A DNA stretch of 64,000 bases from Lysinibacillus sphaericus OT4b.31 (GTDB taxonomy: Bacteria; Bacillota; Bacilli; Bacillales_A; Planococcaceae), in assembly GCF_000392615.1 (NCBI RefSeq), contig NZ_KB933398.1:2866702-2930701 (forward strand). The letters are read 5' to 3'. A program made the translations under genes and the position numbers. Shown here piece by piece: positions 35,152-44,311 of the stretch. The notes beneath the pieces were generated by a model. It was given only the letters and a program-made list of their open reading frames with translations. It had not been told where the DNA came from and did no database searches. How positions within the stretch are numbered: the first letter of the stretch is position 1; every line of letters starts with the position of its first letter.

Positions 35152-36180
35152 ATGTTTAAGGATAAAATATTGTTGATAACTGGCGGTACTGGTTCATTTG
35201 GTAATGCCGTATTACAAAGGTTTTTGCATACTGATATAAAGGAAATTCGAATTTTCTCAAGAGATGAGAAAAAGCAAGAGGATATGCGTATTTTATATCA
35301 AAATAATAAAATCAAATTTTATATCGGTGATGTTCGCGACATTCAAAGCATCCACAATGCAATGTATGATGTAGACTTTGTATTCCATGCTGCAGCTCTA
35401 AAACAAGTTCCCTCCTGTGAGTTTTTCCCACTTGAAGCTGTCAAAACGAATATTCTAGGCACAGATAATGTATTGACTGCAGCTATGCAGGCAGGCGTTA
35501 AAAAAATAATATGTCTTTCCACCGATAAAGCCGCCTACCCTGTTAATGCAATGGGCATTTCTAAAGCAATGATGGAGAAAACATTCATTGCCAAGTCAAG
35601 GATGGTTCATTCCGCTAAAACTTTAATTTGCGGAACGCGATATGGTAACGTTATGGCTTCACGCGGCTCCGTCATTCCCCTCTTCATCGAACAAATAAAG
35701 ACTGGTAAAGCACTAACTATTACTGATCCAAAAATGACGCGTTTTATGATGAGCTTAGATGAAGCAGTTGAATTAGTATTATACGCCTTCTTACATGCCG
35801 ATAACGGGGACATCATGGTGCAAAAATCACCGTCAGCGTACATTGAAGATTTAGCACAAGCACTTCTGGAAATTTTTCAAGCTCCCAATAAAATTCAAAT
35901 TATTGGCACACGTCATGGAGAAAAAAAATATGAGGTGCTCTTAACAAAGGAGGAAGCAGCTAAAGCGATTGACATGGGTAATTTTTATAGAATCCCAGCA
36001 GACAACCGGGATTTAAATTATGGCAAATACCTTGATGAGGGCTCTCCTAAAATTACTTTAACAGATGAATATAATTCGAATAATACGAAAATACTTTCCA
36101 TACAAGAAATCAAGGAAAAGTTATTAAAGCTCTCGCTCATTCAAGAAGAACTACATAATTGGACGGGAGGAAAACCTTGA
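35152..36180 (+). CDS. UDP-GlcNAc 4,6-dehydratase/5-epimerase, CapE-like
   Basis: About 342 residues of extended SDR type: ILLITGGTGSFGNAVLQRFL nucleotide motif, HAAALKQVPSCEFFPLEAVKTNI (typical of FlaA1/CapE/PseB), a modified catalytic region STDKAAYPVNAMGISKAMME (Met replaces the usual Tyr, as in this group), and a C-terminal DNRDLNYGKYLDEG block close to CapE. It makes a 4-keto-6-deoxy sugar nucleotide. The ATG at 35152 is 17 bases from AAGGAGG, an unusually long gap; an in-frame GTG lies inside the site and is unlikely. Confidence 0.87.
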   Translation: MFKDKILLITGGTGSFGNAVLQRFLHTDIKEIRIFSRDEKKQEDMRILYQNNKIKFYIGDVRDIQSIHNAMYDVDFVFHAAALKQVPSCEFFPLEAVKTNILGTDNVLTAAMQAGVKKIICLSTDKAAYPVNAMGISKAMMEKTFIAKSRMVHSAKTLICGTRYGNVMASRGSVIPLFIEQIKTGKALTITDPKMTRFMMSLDEAVELVLYAFLHADNGDIMVQKSPSAYIEDLAQALLEIFQAPNKIQIIGTRHGEKKYEVLLTKEEAAKAIDMGNFYRIPADNRDLNYGKYLDEGSPKITLTDEYNSNNTKILSIQEIKEKLLKLSLIQEELHNWTGGKP

Positions 36181-37028
36181 AATTTTTAGTTCTTGGCGCA
36201 ACGGGGATGGCTGGCCATACAATCTCCTTATTTTTAACTATGCAGGGGCATGATGTCACAACTTATTCAAGATCAGTCTTTCCCTATGGAAAAAACATAA
36301 CTGGTGATATTACGGATTATGCTTTTTTACAGCAGCTTTTGCTAGATGACTATGATGTGATCATCAATTGCCTAGGCGTTTTAAATGAAGCATGTAATGA
36401 CAACCGTACAAAAGCTGTTTTTCTAAATAGCTATTTACCACATGCCATTGTTGCTCTACTGAAGAATACCAATACAAAGCTATTTCATATGAGTACGGAT
36501 TGTGTGTTTTCAGGTAAAGCAGCACCTTATAATGAAAACAGTTTGCCTGACGGTGAAACCTTTTATGATCGCACAAAGGGATTAGGGGAAATTGACAGCG
36601 TTGAGCATTTAACGTTTCGAAACTCCATCATTGGTCCTGATATGAATGAAAATGGTATTGGACTCTTTAATTGGTTTATGAAACAAAAAGGCCCTATTAA
36701 CGGTTATACTGGTGCTATTTGGACGGGTGTCACCACCTTATCCTTAGCAAAGGCAATGGAACGAGCAGCAATGGAAGGAACAACCGGCCTCTACCATCTC
36801 GTGAATGCTGTAAGTATAACTAAGTTTGATTTACTACAATTATTCAATAAACACTTTAAAGGTAATCAAATGACGATTCACCCCTCTCCTTTAGTTAAGC
36901 TAGATAAAACTTTAATCAATACTCGAAATGATTTTTCATATAAGGTTCCTAGCTACGAAGAAATGATTATTGACATGAAGGACTGGATTTTGACGCATAA
37001 AGACTTATATCCTCACTATTTTAAATGA
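36177..37028 (+). CDS. RmlD-like sugar nucleotide reductase
   Basis: About 283 residues from a TTG at 36177 that overlaps the previous stop and follows GGGAGG. SDR features: FLVLGATGMAGHTISLFL, VIINCLGVLNEAC, LFHMSTDCVFSGKAAPYNEN and YDRTKGLGEI (active-site Tyr-x3-Lys). It probably reduces the 4-keto sugar made by the upstream CapE-like enzyme. CapF of S. aureus, which acts at that step for UDP-FucNAc, is longer and has a cupin domain that is missing here. No CapG-like epimerase is present in the window. Confidence 0.82.
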   Translation: MKFLVLGATGMAGHTISLFLTMQGHDVTTYSRSVFPYGKNITGDITDYAFLQQLLLDDYDVIINCLGVLNEACNDNRTKAVFLNSYLPHAIVALLKNTNTKLFHMSTDCVFSGKAAPYNENSLPDGETFYDRTKGLGEIDSVEHLTFRNSIIGPDMNENGIGLFNWFMKQKGPINGYTGAIWTGVTTLSLAKAMERAAMEGTTGLYHLVNAVSITKFDLLQLFNKHFKGNQMTIHPSPLVKLDKTLINTRNDFSYKVPSYEEMIIDMKDWILTHKDLYPHYFK

Positions 37029-37140
37029 GACACACATTTAGTGCTCAATACATCCAACAGCTCCTTGTACCACAAAGAATGTTGTCTTTTACCCTTCTAA
37101 CAGCTAGAGCATAAAAACCTCCAGTTTCCTTAACATCCAG

Positions 37141-37172
37141 AAAAGTCGAATCCTATTTTGGGTTCGACTTTT
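37141..37172 (+). terminator. Terminator of the glycan cluster
   Basis: Stem AAAAGTCGAA / TTCGACTTTT with TTTTTCC after it, about 110 bases downstream of the reductase gene. Confidence 0.75.
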
Positions 37173-37175
37173 TCC

Positions 37176-37317
37176 TAATGATTATCTGAAAAATCTTTAC
37201 TTTGCCGGCATACCACGTTTAATGACTCCTTGCCAAAGCGGTCTTCAATCTGAGCCAGTATTTCCTGGGCAATACTAGGGGCATGTCTTTCCTTACTTAA
37301 TGCTGTGATATCCATAT
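37176..37317 (-). pseudogene. C-terminal fragment of an unidentified protein
   Basis: The minus strand has a frame ending MDITALSKERHAPSIAQEIL..IEDRFGKESLNVVCRQSKDF.. stop near 37179. It starts inside or beside repeat copy 2, so the N-terminal part appears to be lost. I do not recognise the family. Confidence 0.35.
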
Positions 37318-37445
37318 ACCCCGTTGATTTCCGCTACGGCGGACGCTTTTTGCGGACATCGCTTCAGTCTCCTCGTCGCTACGCTTCTGCGGGGCCTTCA
37401 GCTCATGCTATTCTTTGCTAAAGTCGCCGCCTGCACTCCAATCCA
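37318..37445 (+). repeat. GC-rich fold-back dispersed repeat, copy 2
   Basis: Similar over about 125 bases to 31906-32045: GTTGATTTCCGCTACGGCGG at the left, CTCCTCGTCGCTACGCTTC in the middle, and GTCGCCGCCTGCACTCC at the right. Lies between the orphan fragment and an IS1182-type relic. Confidence 0.85.
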
Positions 37446-37454
37446 CTAGTGTAG

Positions 37455-37795
37455 GTCAAGTTGAGCGACCAAGTATTGATCCTATTGTTCTAGTTAAAAA
37501 TGACGTTTATTCATTATGTATTTGGTATTTGTTCTAAGCGTCAGACGATGAAAGAAATCCAATCTAACATGGCGTATCGTTGGTTTTAGGATTTGGCTTT
37601 CATACCGAAGTGCCAAATTTCTTAACCTTCAGTAAAAATTATGAGATTATTAAGCGCTGACCATGTCTTTATGGATTCGACACATGTGAAAGCGAGTGCG
37701 AACAAGAACAGGCGTAAATTTGACAAGAAAATCTTGCGTAAGGAAACACGTGCATATGAGGCAAAATGGCGAGAGTAACACGCTACGAACAATTA
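37455..37795 (+). pseudogene. IS1182-family transposase remnant (N-terminal part)
   Basis: Translating across frameshifts gives RPSIDPIVLVK, then SKRQTMKEIQSNMAYRWF, GFGFHTEVPNFLTFSKNYE, and DHVFMDSTHVKASANKNRR followed by ILRKETRAYEAKWRE. These are successive blocks of IS1182-type transposases. At least one in-frame stop, several frameshifts and an internal deletion make it non-functional. The C-terminal part is missing. Confidence 0.75.
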
Positions 37796-37920
37796 TTTTT
37801 GCCGTTTTTTTACTTTTCGATGTCGCTTTTTCAAATTCATGGCAACAAATACACGTTCAATTTTTCATTGTCCACTCGGTCTTGATTCAGCAATTCTTGG
37901 TACGAATATTCCTGATAAAA

Positions 37921-38271
37921 TCGAGTAGGAGGGAGTGATTAACTCCCGACCTCTCACACCACCGTACGTACGGTTCCGTATACGGCGGTTCAATTAAGAT
38001 GAATAACGCAAAGTTTCGTAACGAACTTGCAGACTTTTCAGCCCTTGGCCATTCCAATAGGAATTGCCGAGGGTTCTGTGTAATATGGGGCTTTTTGAGA
38101 TGCGCCAGTATCCTTTTCGGGTATTACCCCATTCGTACGCTTTTCCGTATGGAACTTTTAAACGAATGAGATTCCGCGTCGCCACGGACACCCTTGCTCT
38201 TGGCTAACCTCTACTTCTGTCTTCGGGGTTCGGGACTTGCACCCTATAGTTCATACGCATGCCGGGCGCAC
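37921..38271 (-). mobile_element. Group II intron remnant, class C-like, internally deleted
   Basis: The 5' end at 38271 reads GTGCGCCCGGCATG, followed by GGGTGCAAGTCCCGAACCC and GTTAGCCAAGAGCAAGG (domain I). The 3' part holds the maturase C-terminus, then a domain V-like hairpin CCGCCGTATACGG / CCGTACGTACGGTGG and domain VI ending CCTACTCGA. Only about 350 bases of a normal 1.8-2 kb element remain. It begins within ten bases of the prpB terminator, the typical target of class C introns. Confidence 0.75.
37994..38170 (-). pseudogene. Group II intron maturase, C-terminal fragment
   Basis: The frame reads KVPYGKAYEWGNTRKGYWRISKSPILHRTLGN...LKSLQVRYETLRYSS, the conserved end of bacterial group II intron reverse transcriptase-maturases (EWGNTRKGYWR is diagnostic). 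The reverse transcriptase domain is deleted. Confidence 0.8.
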
Positions 38272-38280
38272 ATTTAAAAA

Positions 38281-38310
38281 GGTATTCGGAATAATCACAT
38301 TCCGAATACC
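38281..38310 (-). terminator. Terminator of prpB, shared sequence with 63021-63050
   Basis: GGTATTCGGAA / TTCCGAATACC stem with an eight-base loop; the minus strand continues with TTTTT. It differs at one base from the hairpin at 63021-63050. Confidence 0.8.
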
Positions 38311-38345
38311 AAAGCAATTTGTAATACTTAGACTTACAATAGACA

Positions 38346-39254
38346 TTATTGATTCATTGTTAAAACTGTTTTAGCAATATTTTTATCTAAATCTTCAAAG
38401 TCATTATAGGAAATCGTTTCATATAATTCACTTCTGGATTGCATATCCTCAATAGCTTCTTTTTGGGTTCCCGTATTTTTTATTAATTCAAATACTCGTT
38501 CATATGCTTTTGCTGCTACTCTCATTGATGTAACGGGGTAAATAACCATGGAATAGCCCATTTTTTTAAACTCCTTGGCTGTATAATAAGGTGTTTGACC
38601 AAATTCGGTCATGTTTGCTAATAATGGAGCATCTACTTCTTGTCCAAATTGTTTAAATTCTTTTTCATTTTGTAGGGCTTCTGGGAAAATAGCATCAGCT
38701 CCAGCTTCTACATAGGCTTTTGCGCGGATGAGAGCCTGTTCTAAACCTTCTACAGATCTTGCATCGGTACGCGCAATAATTACCATGGTAGGCGCTATTT
38801 GTTTAATCATTTTTATTTTTTGTATCATGTCATCTTGAGAAACGAGTGTTTTTCCATTCAAATGCCCACATTTTTTGGGTAAATTTTGATCTTCTAACTG
38901 TACGGCTGCCACTCCTGCCTCTACCATTTCACGAGCAGTGCGAGCAACATTTAATACACCACCAAAACCAGTATCGATATCCACTAGCATTGGTAAATTC
39001 GTAGCTCGGATAATGTCTCTAGCACAATCTGCTACTTCATTCGAATAAATCATGCCTAAATCAGGTAAGCCACGACTCGCTGTATACGCAGCTCCAGATA
39101 GATACAATGCCTTAAAGCCTACTTTTTTAGCCATTAAGCCGGCCATTGCATCATGAGCTCCTGGTATTTGTAAAATATTTGAACGAGTAATTAAAGCTCG
39201 AAATTGTTCTGCCAATTGTTTTTGTGAAACAGATTCATTCACAATCCACGCCAT
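38346..39254 (-). CDS. prpB: 2-methylisocitrate lyase
   Basis: 302 residues; cleaves 2-methylisocitrate to pyruvate and succinate, the last step of the methylcitrate cycle. Isocitrate-lyase/PEP-mutase family marks: FKALYLSGAAYTASRGLPD, VDIDTGFGG (metal-binding aspartates) and the active-site loop KKCGHLNGK, with VIIARTDARSVEGL downstream. Length agrees with PrpB (about 295-305). It is the last gene of a prpC-prpD-prpB unit and is followed by a strong terminator. Confidence 0.95.
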   Translation of the reverse strand: MAWIVNESVSQKQLAEQFRALITRSNILQIPGAHDAMAGLMAKKVGFKALYLSGAAYTASRGLPDLGMIYSNEVADCARDIIRATNLPMLVDIDTGFGGVLNVARTAREMVEAGVAAVQLEDQNLPKKCGHLNGKTLVSQDDMIQKIKMIKQIAPTMVIIARTDARSVEGLEQALIRAKAYVEAGADAIFPEALQNEKEFKQFGQEVDAPLLANMTEFGQTPYYTAKEFKKMGYSMVIYPVTSMRVAAKAYERVFELIKNTGTQKEAIEDMQSRSELYETISYNDFEDLDKNIAKTVLTMNQ

Positions 39255-39272
39255 CTACAAAAAACCTCCCAT

Positions 39273-40712
39273 CTATTGTTGAACAAATAAATCAACAAAT
39301 TCATGTACATAACTATTTTCGACTAGTTCTTTATCGGCACATACCTTATTTATTTTATTAGATTGTTTTTGTGAATAGTGAGTACTTATATTTTGCCGGA
39401 ATTTATCGATGATTTGAGGGAATGCTTCCTCACGTCGGAAACGATGTCCTAAAGGATATTCACACTCTACTAATTCTGACGATGTACCATCTTTGTAGTA
39501 AACCTGAACAGCATTGGCAATAGAACGTTTCTCTGGGTCTAAATAGTCGACTGTATATTGTGAATTTTCAACAATAACCATTTTTTTTCTCAGTTCATCT
39601 ATGCGTGGATCAGCAGCCACGTTATCTTCATAATGGTCTGCCGTAATATCACCAAAGATTAGCCCAATTGCTGTAATGTATTGAATACAGTGATCACGAT
39701 CAGCTGGATTATTTAGCGGTCCCTCTTTATCGATGATACGAATGGCTGATTCATGTGTCGTAAGCTGAATTTTTTCAATATCATCTAAGCGATTTGTCAC
39801 TTCATGATGTAAATGTACGGCACATTCCGCAGCAGTTTGCGCATGAAATTCAGCTGGGAAAGAAACTTTAAAAAGAACATTTTCCATGACATAAGAGGCA
39901 AGCGGTCTTGCAAGCTTTAATTCTTGTTTGTTAAAGAGCACATCTTGGAATCCCCAGCCAGGTGCAGATAATGCAGTTGCATACCCCATTTCCCCCTTCA
40001 CGGCCATCATGGCTAATTGTACTGCCCTACTTGTTGCATCTCCAGCAGCCCAAGATTTTCTTGATCCTGTATTAGGTGTATGTCGATATGTTCTTAGGCT
40101 TGAATTATCAATCCAAGCATTTGACAATGCATTAATTATTTCTTGACGAGATCCCCCTAATACCTTTGTCACAACAGCTGTTGTAGCAATTTTGACATAT
40201 AATACGTGATCTAACCCAACACGATTCAGGCTATTTTCTAGAGCTAAAACGCCTTGTATTTCATGGGCTTGTATCATCATTTCTAAAACGTCTTTCATTT
40301 TAAAAGGCTCTTTACCTTCTGCAATACGTACGCGACTCAAATAATCTGCAACGGCCAAAATACCACCTAAATTATCAGAAGGATGTCCCCATTCAGCCGC
40401 CAGCCATGTATCATTGTAATCTAACCAACGAATCATGCATCCAATATTGAAAGCCCCTTTCACTGGATCAAGGACATAAGAAGTTCCTGGGACACGTGAA
40501 CCATTTGGAACTACTGTACCTTGAACAACAGGTCCAAGGAGTTTCGTACATTCTGGGTACTGTAAGGCCAAAATGCCGCAACCCAAAGTATCTAGTAAAA
40601 CATAGCGTGCAGTTTCATATGCTTCTTCACTTGTAATGTTAGTATTTAATACATAATCCGCGATATCTGTTAATAATTGATCTGTCGTAGATATTTCATT
40701 CGTTTTAATCAT
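39273..40712 (-). CDS. prpD: 2-methylcitrate dehydratase
   Basis: 479 residues of the MmgE/PrpD family; dehydrates 2-methylcitrate to 2-methylaconitate. Typical segments: [57 protein letters not shown], and [22 protein letters not shown]. No iron-sulfur motif, as expected. Sits between prpC and prpB on the same strand with short gaps (97 and 18 bases), so one transcript is likely. B. subtilis calls the counterpart MmgE. Confidence 0.95.
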   Translation of the reverse strand: MIKTNEISTTDQLLTDIADYVLNTNITSEEAYETARYVLLDTLGCGILALQYPECTKLLGPVVQGTVVPNGSRVPGTSYVLDPVKGAFNIGCMIRWLDYNDTWLAAEWGHPSDNLGGILAVADYLSRVRIAEGKEPFKMKDVLEMMIQAHEIQGVLALENSLNRVGLDHVLYVKIATTAVVTKVLGGSRQEIINALSNAWIDNSSLRTYRHTPNTGSRKSWAAGDATSRAVQLAMMAVKGEMGYATALSAPGWGFQDVLFNKQELKLARPLASYVMENVLFKVSFPAEFHAQTAAECAVHLHHEVTNRLDDIEKIQLTTHESAIRIIDKEGPLNNPADRDHCIQYITAIGLIFGDITADHYEDNVAADPRIDELRKKMVIVENSQYTVDYLDPEKRSIANAVQVYYKDGTSSELVECEYPLGHRFRREEAFPQIIDKFRQNISTHYSQKQSNKINKVCADKELVENSYVHEFVDLFVQQ

Positions 40713-40809
40713 CTTATCTTCCTTTCAACGCATGTATTTGATATACTAGTATGCCAATGGACATTGGTCAGAATGTCCATCAGCTTTAAGGCGAGTTGTT
40801 AAACGTTGA

Positions 40810-41931
40810 TTACACTGTTAGTTCTTCAAGGTTATGACGCTCGCCAATATAAGTGACACGAGGTCTAAACAACCTATTATTCTCATGCTGTTCAATCACA
40901 TGAGCACATAAGCCGACAGTACGTGAGCTAAAGAAAATTGGCGTATACATTTCAATAGGCAATCCAAGCATGTAATATACGGGAGCTGCGTAATAATCTA
41001 AATTTGGATACAATCCTTTTTCCTGCACCATCATTTTTTCACCGACTTCACACATGCGATATAATAGATCATCTCCTTGCTCTATACATAATTTGTGTAA
41101 AGCCTCTTTCATAATTTGCGCTCTTGGGTCCATTTTTTTCATATACACACGATGGCCAAAGCCCATAATCTTTTCTTTGTTCTGCAGTTTATTTTTCAGC
41201 AATGTTTCAAAGCCTTCCACTGTCTTGGCTTCAAGAAGCATATACATCACTGCCTCGTTCGCTCCGCCATGCAAATTTCCTTTCAATGATGCTACAGCTC
41301 CAGTTAAAGCACCGTACAAATCAGATTGTGTAGAGGCAATGACACGGGCCGTAAACGTTGAATTGGGCATCTCATGTTCACTATATAAAACGAGCGATTG
41401 ATCAAAGATTTCTTCTTCTAACGCAGTTGGTTTTCTTCCAGTAATCATGTAATAAAAATTGGCACTATAAGAAAGCTGACTATCTGTCTCTACGACCTCT
41501 TGACCATTCAACACACGATAGCTATTCGCTACGATATTTGGCATACCGCCTAAAAGCCTAAATGCTCGCTTCAAATTCATTTCAGTAGACCGATCATGGA
41601 TTTGCTGATCGTAGCCTGCTAATATAGAAATACCTGTTCTAAGCCCATCCATAGCATGTGTCCCATTAGGTAATAACTTGAAAATTTGAAAAATCTCTTG
41701 TGGAACTTGATAACTTGATTTCAAAATGTCCTGTAACTCACCCCGTTGCTCAGTAGTCGGTATTTCTCCATGCAACAATAAGTACACAATGTCTAAATAC
41801 GAATATCTCTGTGATAATTCAATCAAATCATAGCCCCTTATGACAATTTGACTTTGTACAGTATCTAAAAAAGATAATTTCGTCTCAGCGGCAATAATGC
41901 CATCGAGACCTGGTGAATAGTTTAACTCCAT
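40810..41931 (-). CDS. prpC: 2-methylcitrate synthase (citrate synthase family)
   Basis: About 373 residues from the ATG at 41931, with AAGGGG nine bases upstream; the longer frame lacks a site. Condenses propionyl-CoA with oxaloacetate. Citrate synthase features: ELNYSPGLDGIIAAETKLS, catalytic His in LKGNLHGGANEAVM, the His of GFGHRVYMKKMDPRA, and the Asp of NLDYYAAPVYYMLG. Short form typical of Gram-positive MmgD/PrpC. First gene of the operon, directly after a cobalamin riboswitch and terminator. Its specificity for propionyl-CoA is inferred from the prpD and prpB partners. Confidence 0.92.
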   Translation of the reverse strand: MELNYSPGLDGIIAAETKLSFLDTVQSQIVIRGYDLIELSQRYSYLDIVYLLLHGEIPTTEQRGELQDILKSSYQVPQEIFQIFKLLPNGTHAMDGLRTGISILAGYDQQIHDRSTEMNLKRAFRLLGGMPNIVANSYRVLNGQEVVETDSQLSYSANFYYMITGRKPTALEEEIFDQSLVLYSEHEMPNSTFTARVIASTQSDLYGALTGAVASLKGNLHGGANEAVMYMLLEAKTVEGFETLLKNKLQNKEKIMGFGHRVYMKKMDPRAQIMKEALHKLCIEQGDDLLYRMCEVGEKMMVQEKGLYPNLDYYAAPVYYMLGLPIEMYTPIFFSSRTVGLCAHVIEQHENNRLFRPRVTYIGERHNLEELTV

Positions 41932-42000
41932 ACATTCCAACCCCTTTGTTTTATCATTCTTGTAAGCGTTCACATTCATCGACAAAAGAACAACAAAAAA

Positions 42001-42027
42001 ACAACTTCTACCCCTTTTAGAAGTTGT
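42001..42027 (-). terminator. Terminator in the prpCDB leader
   Basis: Stem ACAACTTCTA / TAGAAGTTGT, followed on the minus strand by TTTTTTTTG. It lies between the riboswitch and prpC and is the probable expression platform. Confidence 0.85.
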
Positions 42028-42129
42028 TAATCTACAAAAACATGACAGAGCAAAAAACAGTGAATTTAAACGAATTCACAACCATCATACAGTAGCTAAC
42101 ACCCCCTATCCTCGTAGGTACATTGATGC

Positions 42130-42307
42130 TTTCTTTAGTGGCAGGTCTCCTGACTTATGATCAACGTTACAATAACACCTTCCCATTTTGACAATCAAAA
42201 CAGTGGTATTGTTATCTAACTCCCAAATACAGTTGCGGGACAGTGTTGGACTCTCACCAACTTCCCTTTTAATCAAATGAAATATATTCATTTGAACCAC
42301 CAAAATT
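42130..42307 (-). promoter_or_regulatory. Cobalamin riboswitch upstream of the methylcitrate operon
   Basis: Minus-strand core: GGGAAGTTGGTGAGAGTCC, ACACTGTCCCGCAACTGTA, GGGAAGGTG and B12 box AAGTCAGGAGACCTGCC (complement at 42140-42156). P1 arms TTGGTGG and CCACTAA close the aptamer. A terminator lies between it and prpC. Therefore prpC-prpD-prpB should be turned down by adenosylcobalamin. Confidence 0.95.
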
Positions 42308-42649
42308 TAGCATATTCAATTTGTCTTTCAACCTTAACATAGAGGCTCAAAAACAAGCAATATAGACAAAATTCAGAAAAAACAAATAACTAAAAACTAT
42401 TCTTCTTATTCAAAAGACTATTCTACATTTTTTAGCATTATTTCTCACAAAAAAGATTATTATTCCCTCGATTGAAAATGATTTAATTAACTTAATACTC
42501 AATGAATGTACGTACATACATTCGCTATAAATATATTAGTCGTTAACTAATCAACTTTTATATATGTTTTTTCTCTATCCTACGTCAAGGTATTTCTTGG
42601 AATATAACAGGACCTAATGTTAGTTAAATTACTTTGAAATCTTTTCATT
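42308..42649. other. AT-rich gap with one palindrome
   Basis: Contains the promoter region for the riboswitch-led prp transcript and, at 42504-42523, an inverted repeat GAATGTA-N6-TACATTC that could be a protein site. No coding content seen. Confidence 0.4.
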
Positions 42650-43642
42650 TTACTGTGAGTACAGCTTTTCGAAATACTTAGCAAGCGCATCCACTATATC
42701 ATCTTTCGAAAAGATCGCATTATTTATAGATTTGCTTCGAGTATACGTCTCCCAATCAGCTGTACGAATCATAACACTCACAGTGACACCGGCAAGTTTC
42801 TTTGCCTTTAATCTTTCTGCTACCTTTTCAGAAAGTGTTGAAATTATTTTATATAATTCATCTCTGTCTGTCGTATCATGAGACAACGTTGTTGAATTAC
42901 CTACACTTTTTGTATCGTATATTGCTTGTGGATCGACAGGTCTATCATCTTCGCCATTCGCTTTTTGCTTCATGCGCAGACCATTAATGCCAAAGTTTTG
43001 CTTTAATGTATATTCATCAGCAACAGCTAGTTCCTCTATTTTTTGAATACCTAACTTCTTTAATTTCTCTGCCGTACTTTTACCAATGCCATGCATTTCA
43101 ATTACATTCATCGGCCACAAAACTGTTGGCACGTCACGCTTACGCAGTATTGTAATACCCATCGGCTTTTTCATATCACTTGCCATTTTCGCCAAAAATT
43201 TATTCGGAGCAATGCCGATTGAACATGGCAGTTGAAGTTCGTTCCAGATTCTATCTTGCATTTTTTGTACGTGTTGCAATACATTTTGACCCTCGATTAC
43301 AGGGAGTTGCAAATATCCTTCATCGATTGAAACTGGTTGCAGGATTTCGCTATACTCTTTTAACAAATTAAAAAAAGACTTCGACGCAGCTCTATATCGT
43401 TCAAAATTAGGAGGCAGCACAATTAACTCTGGGCACTTTCGGCGCGCCTCTCCGACATTCATGGTTGTATAAACGCCTCTTGCTCTTGCTTCGTAGCTAC
43501 ATGTTATAATGATCCCTCTACGTTCCTTTGGATTCCCTGCGATTGCGACTGGTTTTCCCTTTAGTGTAGGATCGTAAATTTGTTCGACAGAAGCATAGAA
43601 GCAATTAAGGTCAATATGTAAAATGATTCTTCCTTTGTTCAT
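42650..43642 (-). CDS. dinB: Y-family DNA polymerase IV, C-terminally short
   Basis: 330 residues; bypasses DNA lesions. Palm residues are present: IILHIDLNCFYASVEQ (first metal Asp and steric-gate region) and LQPVSIDEGYLQL (second acidic pair; DEGY where SIDE is conserved). The helix-hairpin-helix MHGIGKSTAEKLKKLGI follows, then the start of the little-finger domain. Bacterial Pol IV is usually 350-415 residues and ends in a clamp-binding motif such as QLDLF; this one stops at ALAKYFEKLYSQ and lacks it. No frame continues the missing part. Confidence 0.88.
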   Translation of the reverse strand: MNKGRIILHIDLNCFYASVEQIYDPTLKGKPVAIAGNPKERRGIIITCSYEARARGVYTTMNVGEARRKCPELIVLPPNFERYRAASKSFFNLLKEYSEILQPVSIDEGYLQLPVIEGQNVLQHVQKMQDRIWNELQLPCSIGIAPNKFLAKMASDMKKPMGITILRKRDVPTVLWPMNVIEMHGIGKSTAEKLKKLGIQKIEELAVADEYTLKQNFGINGLRMKQKANGEDDRPVDPQAIYDTKSVGNSTTLSHDTTDRDELYKIISTLSEKVAERLKAKKLAGVTVSVMIRTADWETYTRSKSINNAIFSKDDIVDALAKYFEKLYSQ

Positions 43643-44054
43643 TTGTCATCACCCCATTAACTCAGCTACAGTTTTTTTTTTGAAGTTTGAATGGCGAAAT
43701 CACTCGTATTAATTATTTCGTATCATTCCCCACCACTTGCCATGTTGAAAATTTTGTTAGAAATGCTCACACAAATATTGCATAACAGTATTCGTGTCAG
43801 TAAATATACTTTTATTTAGTTTCATTATACTAATCTTGAGTAATTAGTGTGTATTTAATGATTGATGTCCAAATGAATTTCAAGATTTTCTATTAAAATG
43901 ACTACATCCATAAATACTCCTTGAGTAATTAAAAGAAGGATATTGGCTAGGAGTGCTAATCCCAATCAATATCCAAACTTCATTAAATTTATTATGACTA
44001 CATTTAGTGAGAATTTAAGTTCCCAAGACTGCAAAGCTACTATTTTTAGACAAT

Positions 44055-44096
44055 AAAAGTCTCGGATTTTTGAACACACAATAATCCGAGGCTTTT
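44055..44096. terminator. Bidirectional terminator-like hairpin
   Basis: AAAAGTCTCGGATT / AATCCGAGGCTTTT stem with a 14-base loop; A-run before and T-run after. No obvious gene ends next to it, so it may be a relic. Confidence 0.55.
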
Positions 44097-44311
44097 CAAA
44101 GTAAAGGTTAGTGTTTTTTCATCGAATAAAGGCAACTTTTATTTATAGAGAGACGCGCCAAAAGAATGCTGTTCAGCAAACCATACTTTGTATCCTTCAG
44201 TCCAATTTCATGCACAAATTATTTAAACTTGAATTATAACGGATTGTTAAAGATCTAACTCGTCTATTTATATAGTCCATTGCTGTGTTTATACGAACAG
44301 CAAACCTCAAC

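Noticed and set aside
37696-37938. 80-codon plus-strand frame
   Set aside because: It runs across the IS1182 relic in a wrong frame and into the intron remnant; no homology signal.
42106-42303. 65-codon minus-strand frame upstream of prpC
   Set aside because: It overlaps the third cobalamin riboswitch completely.
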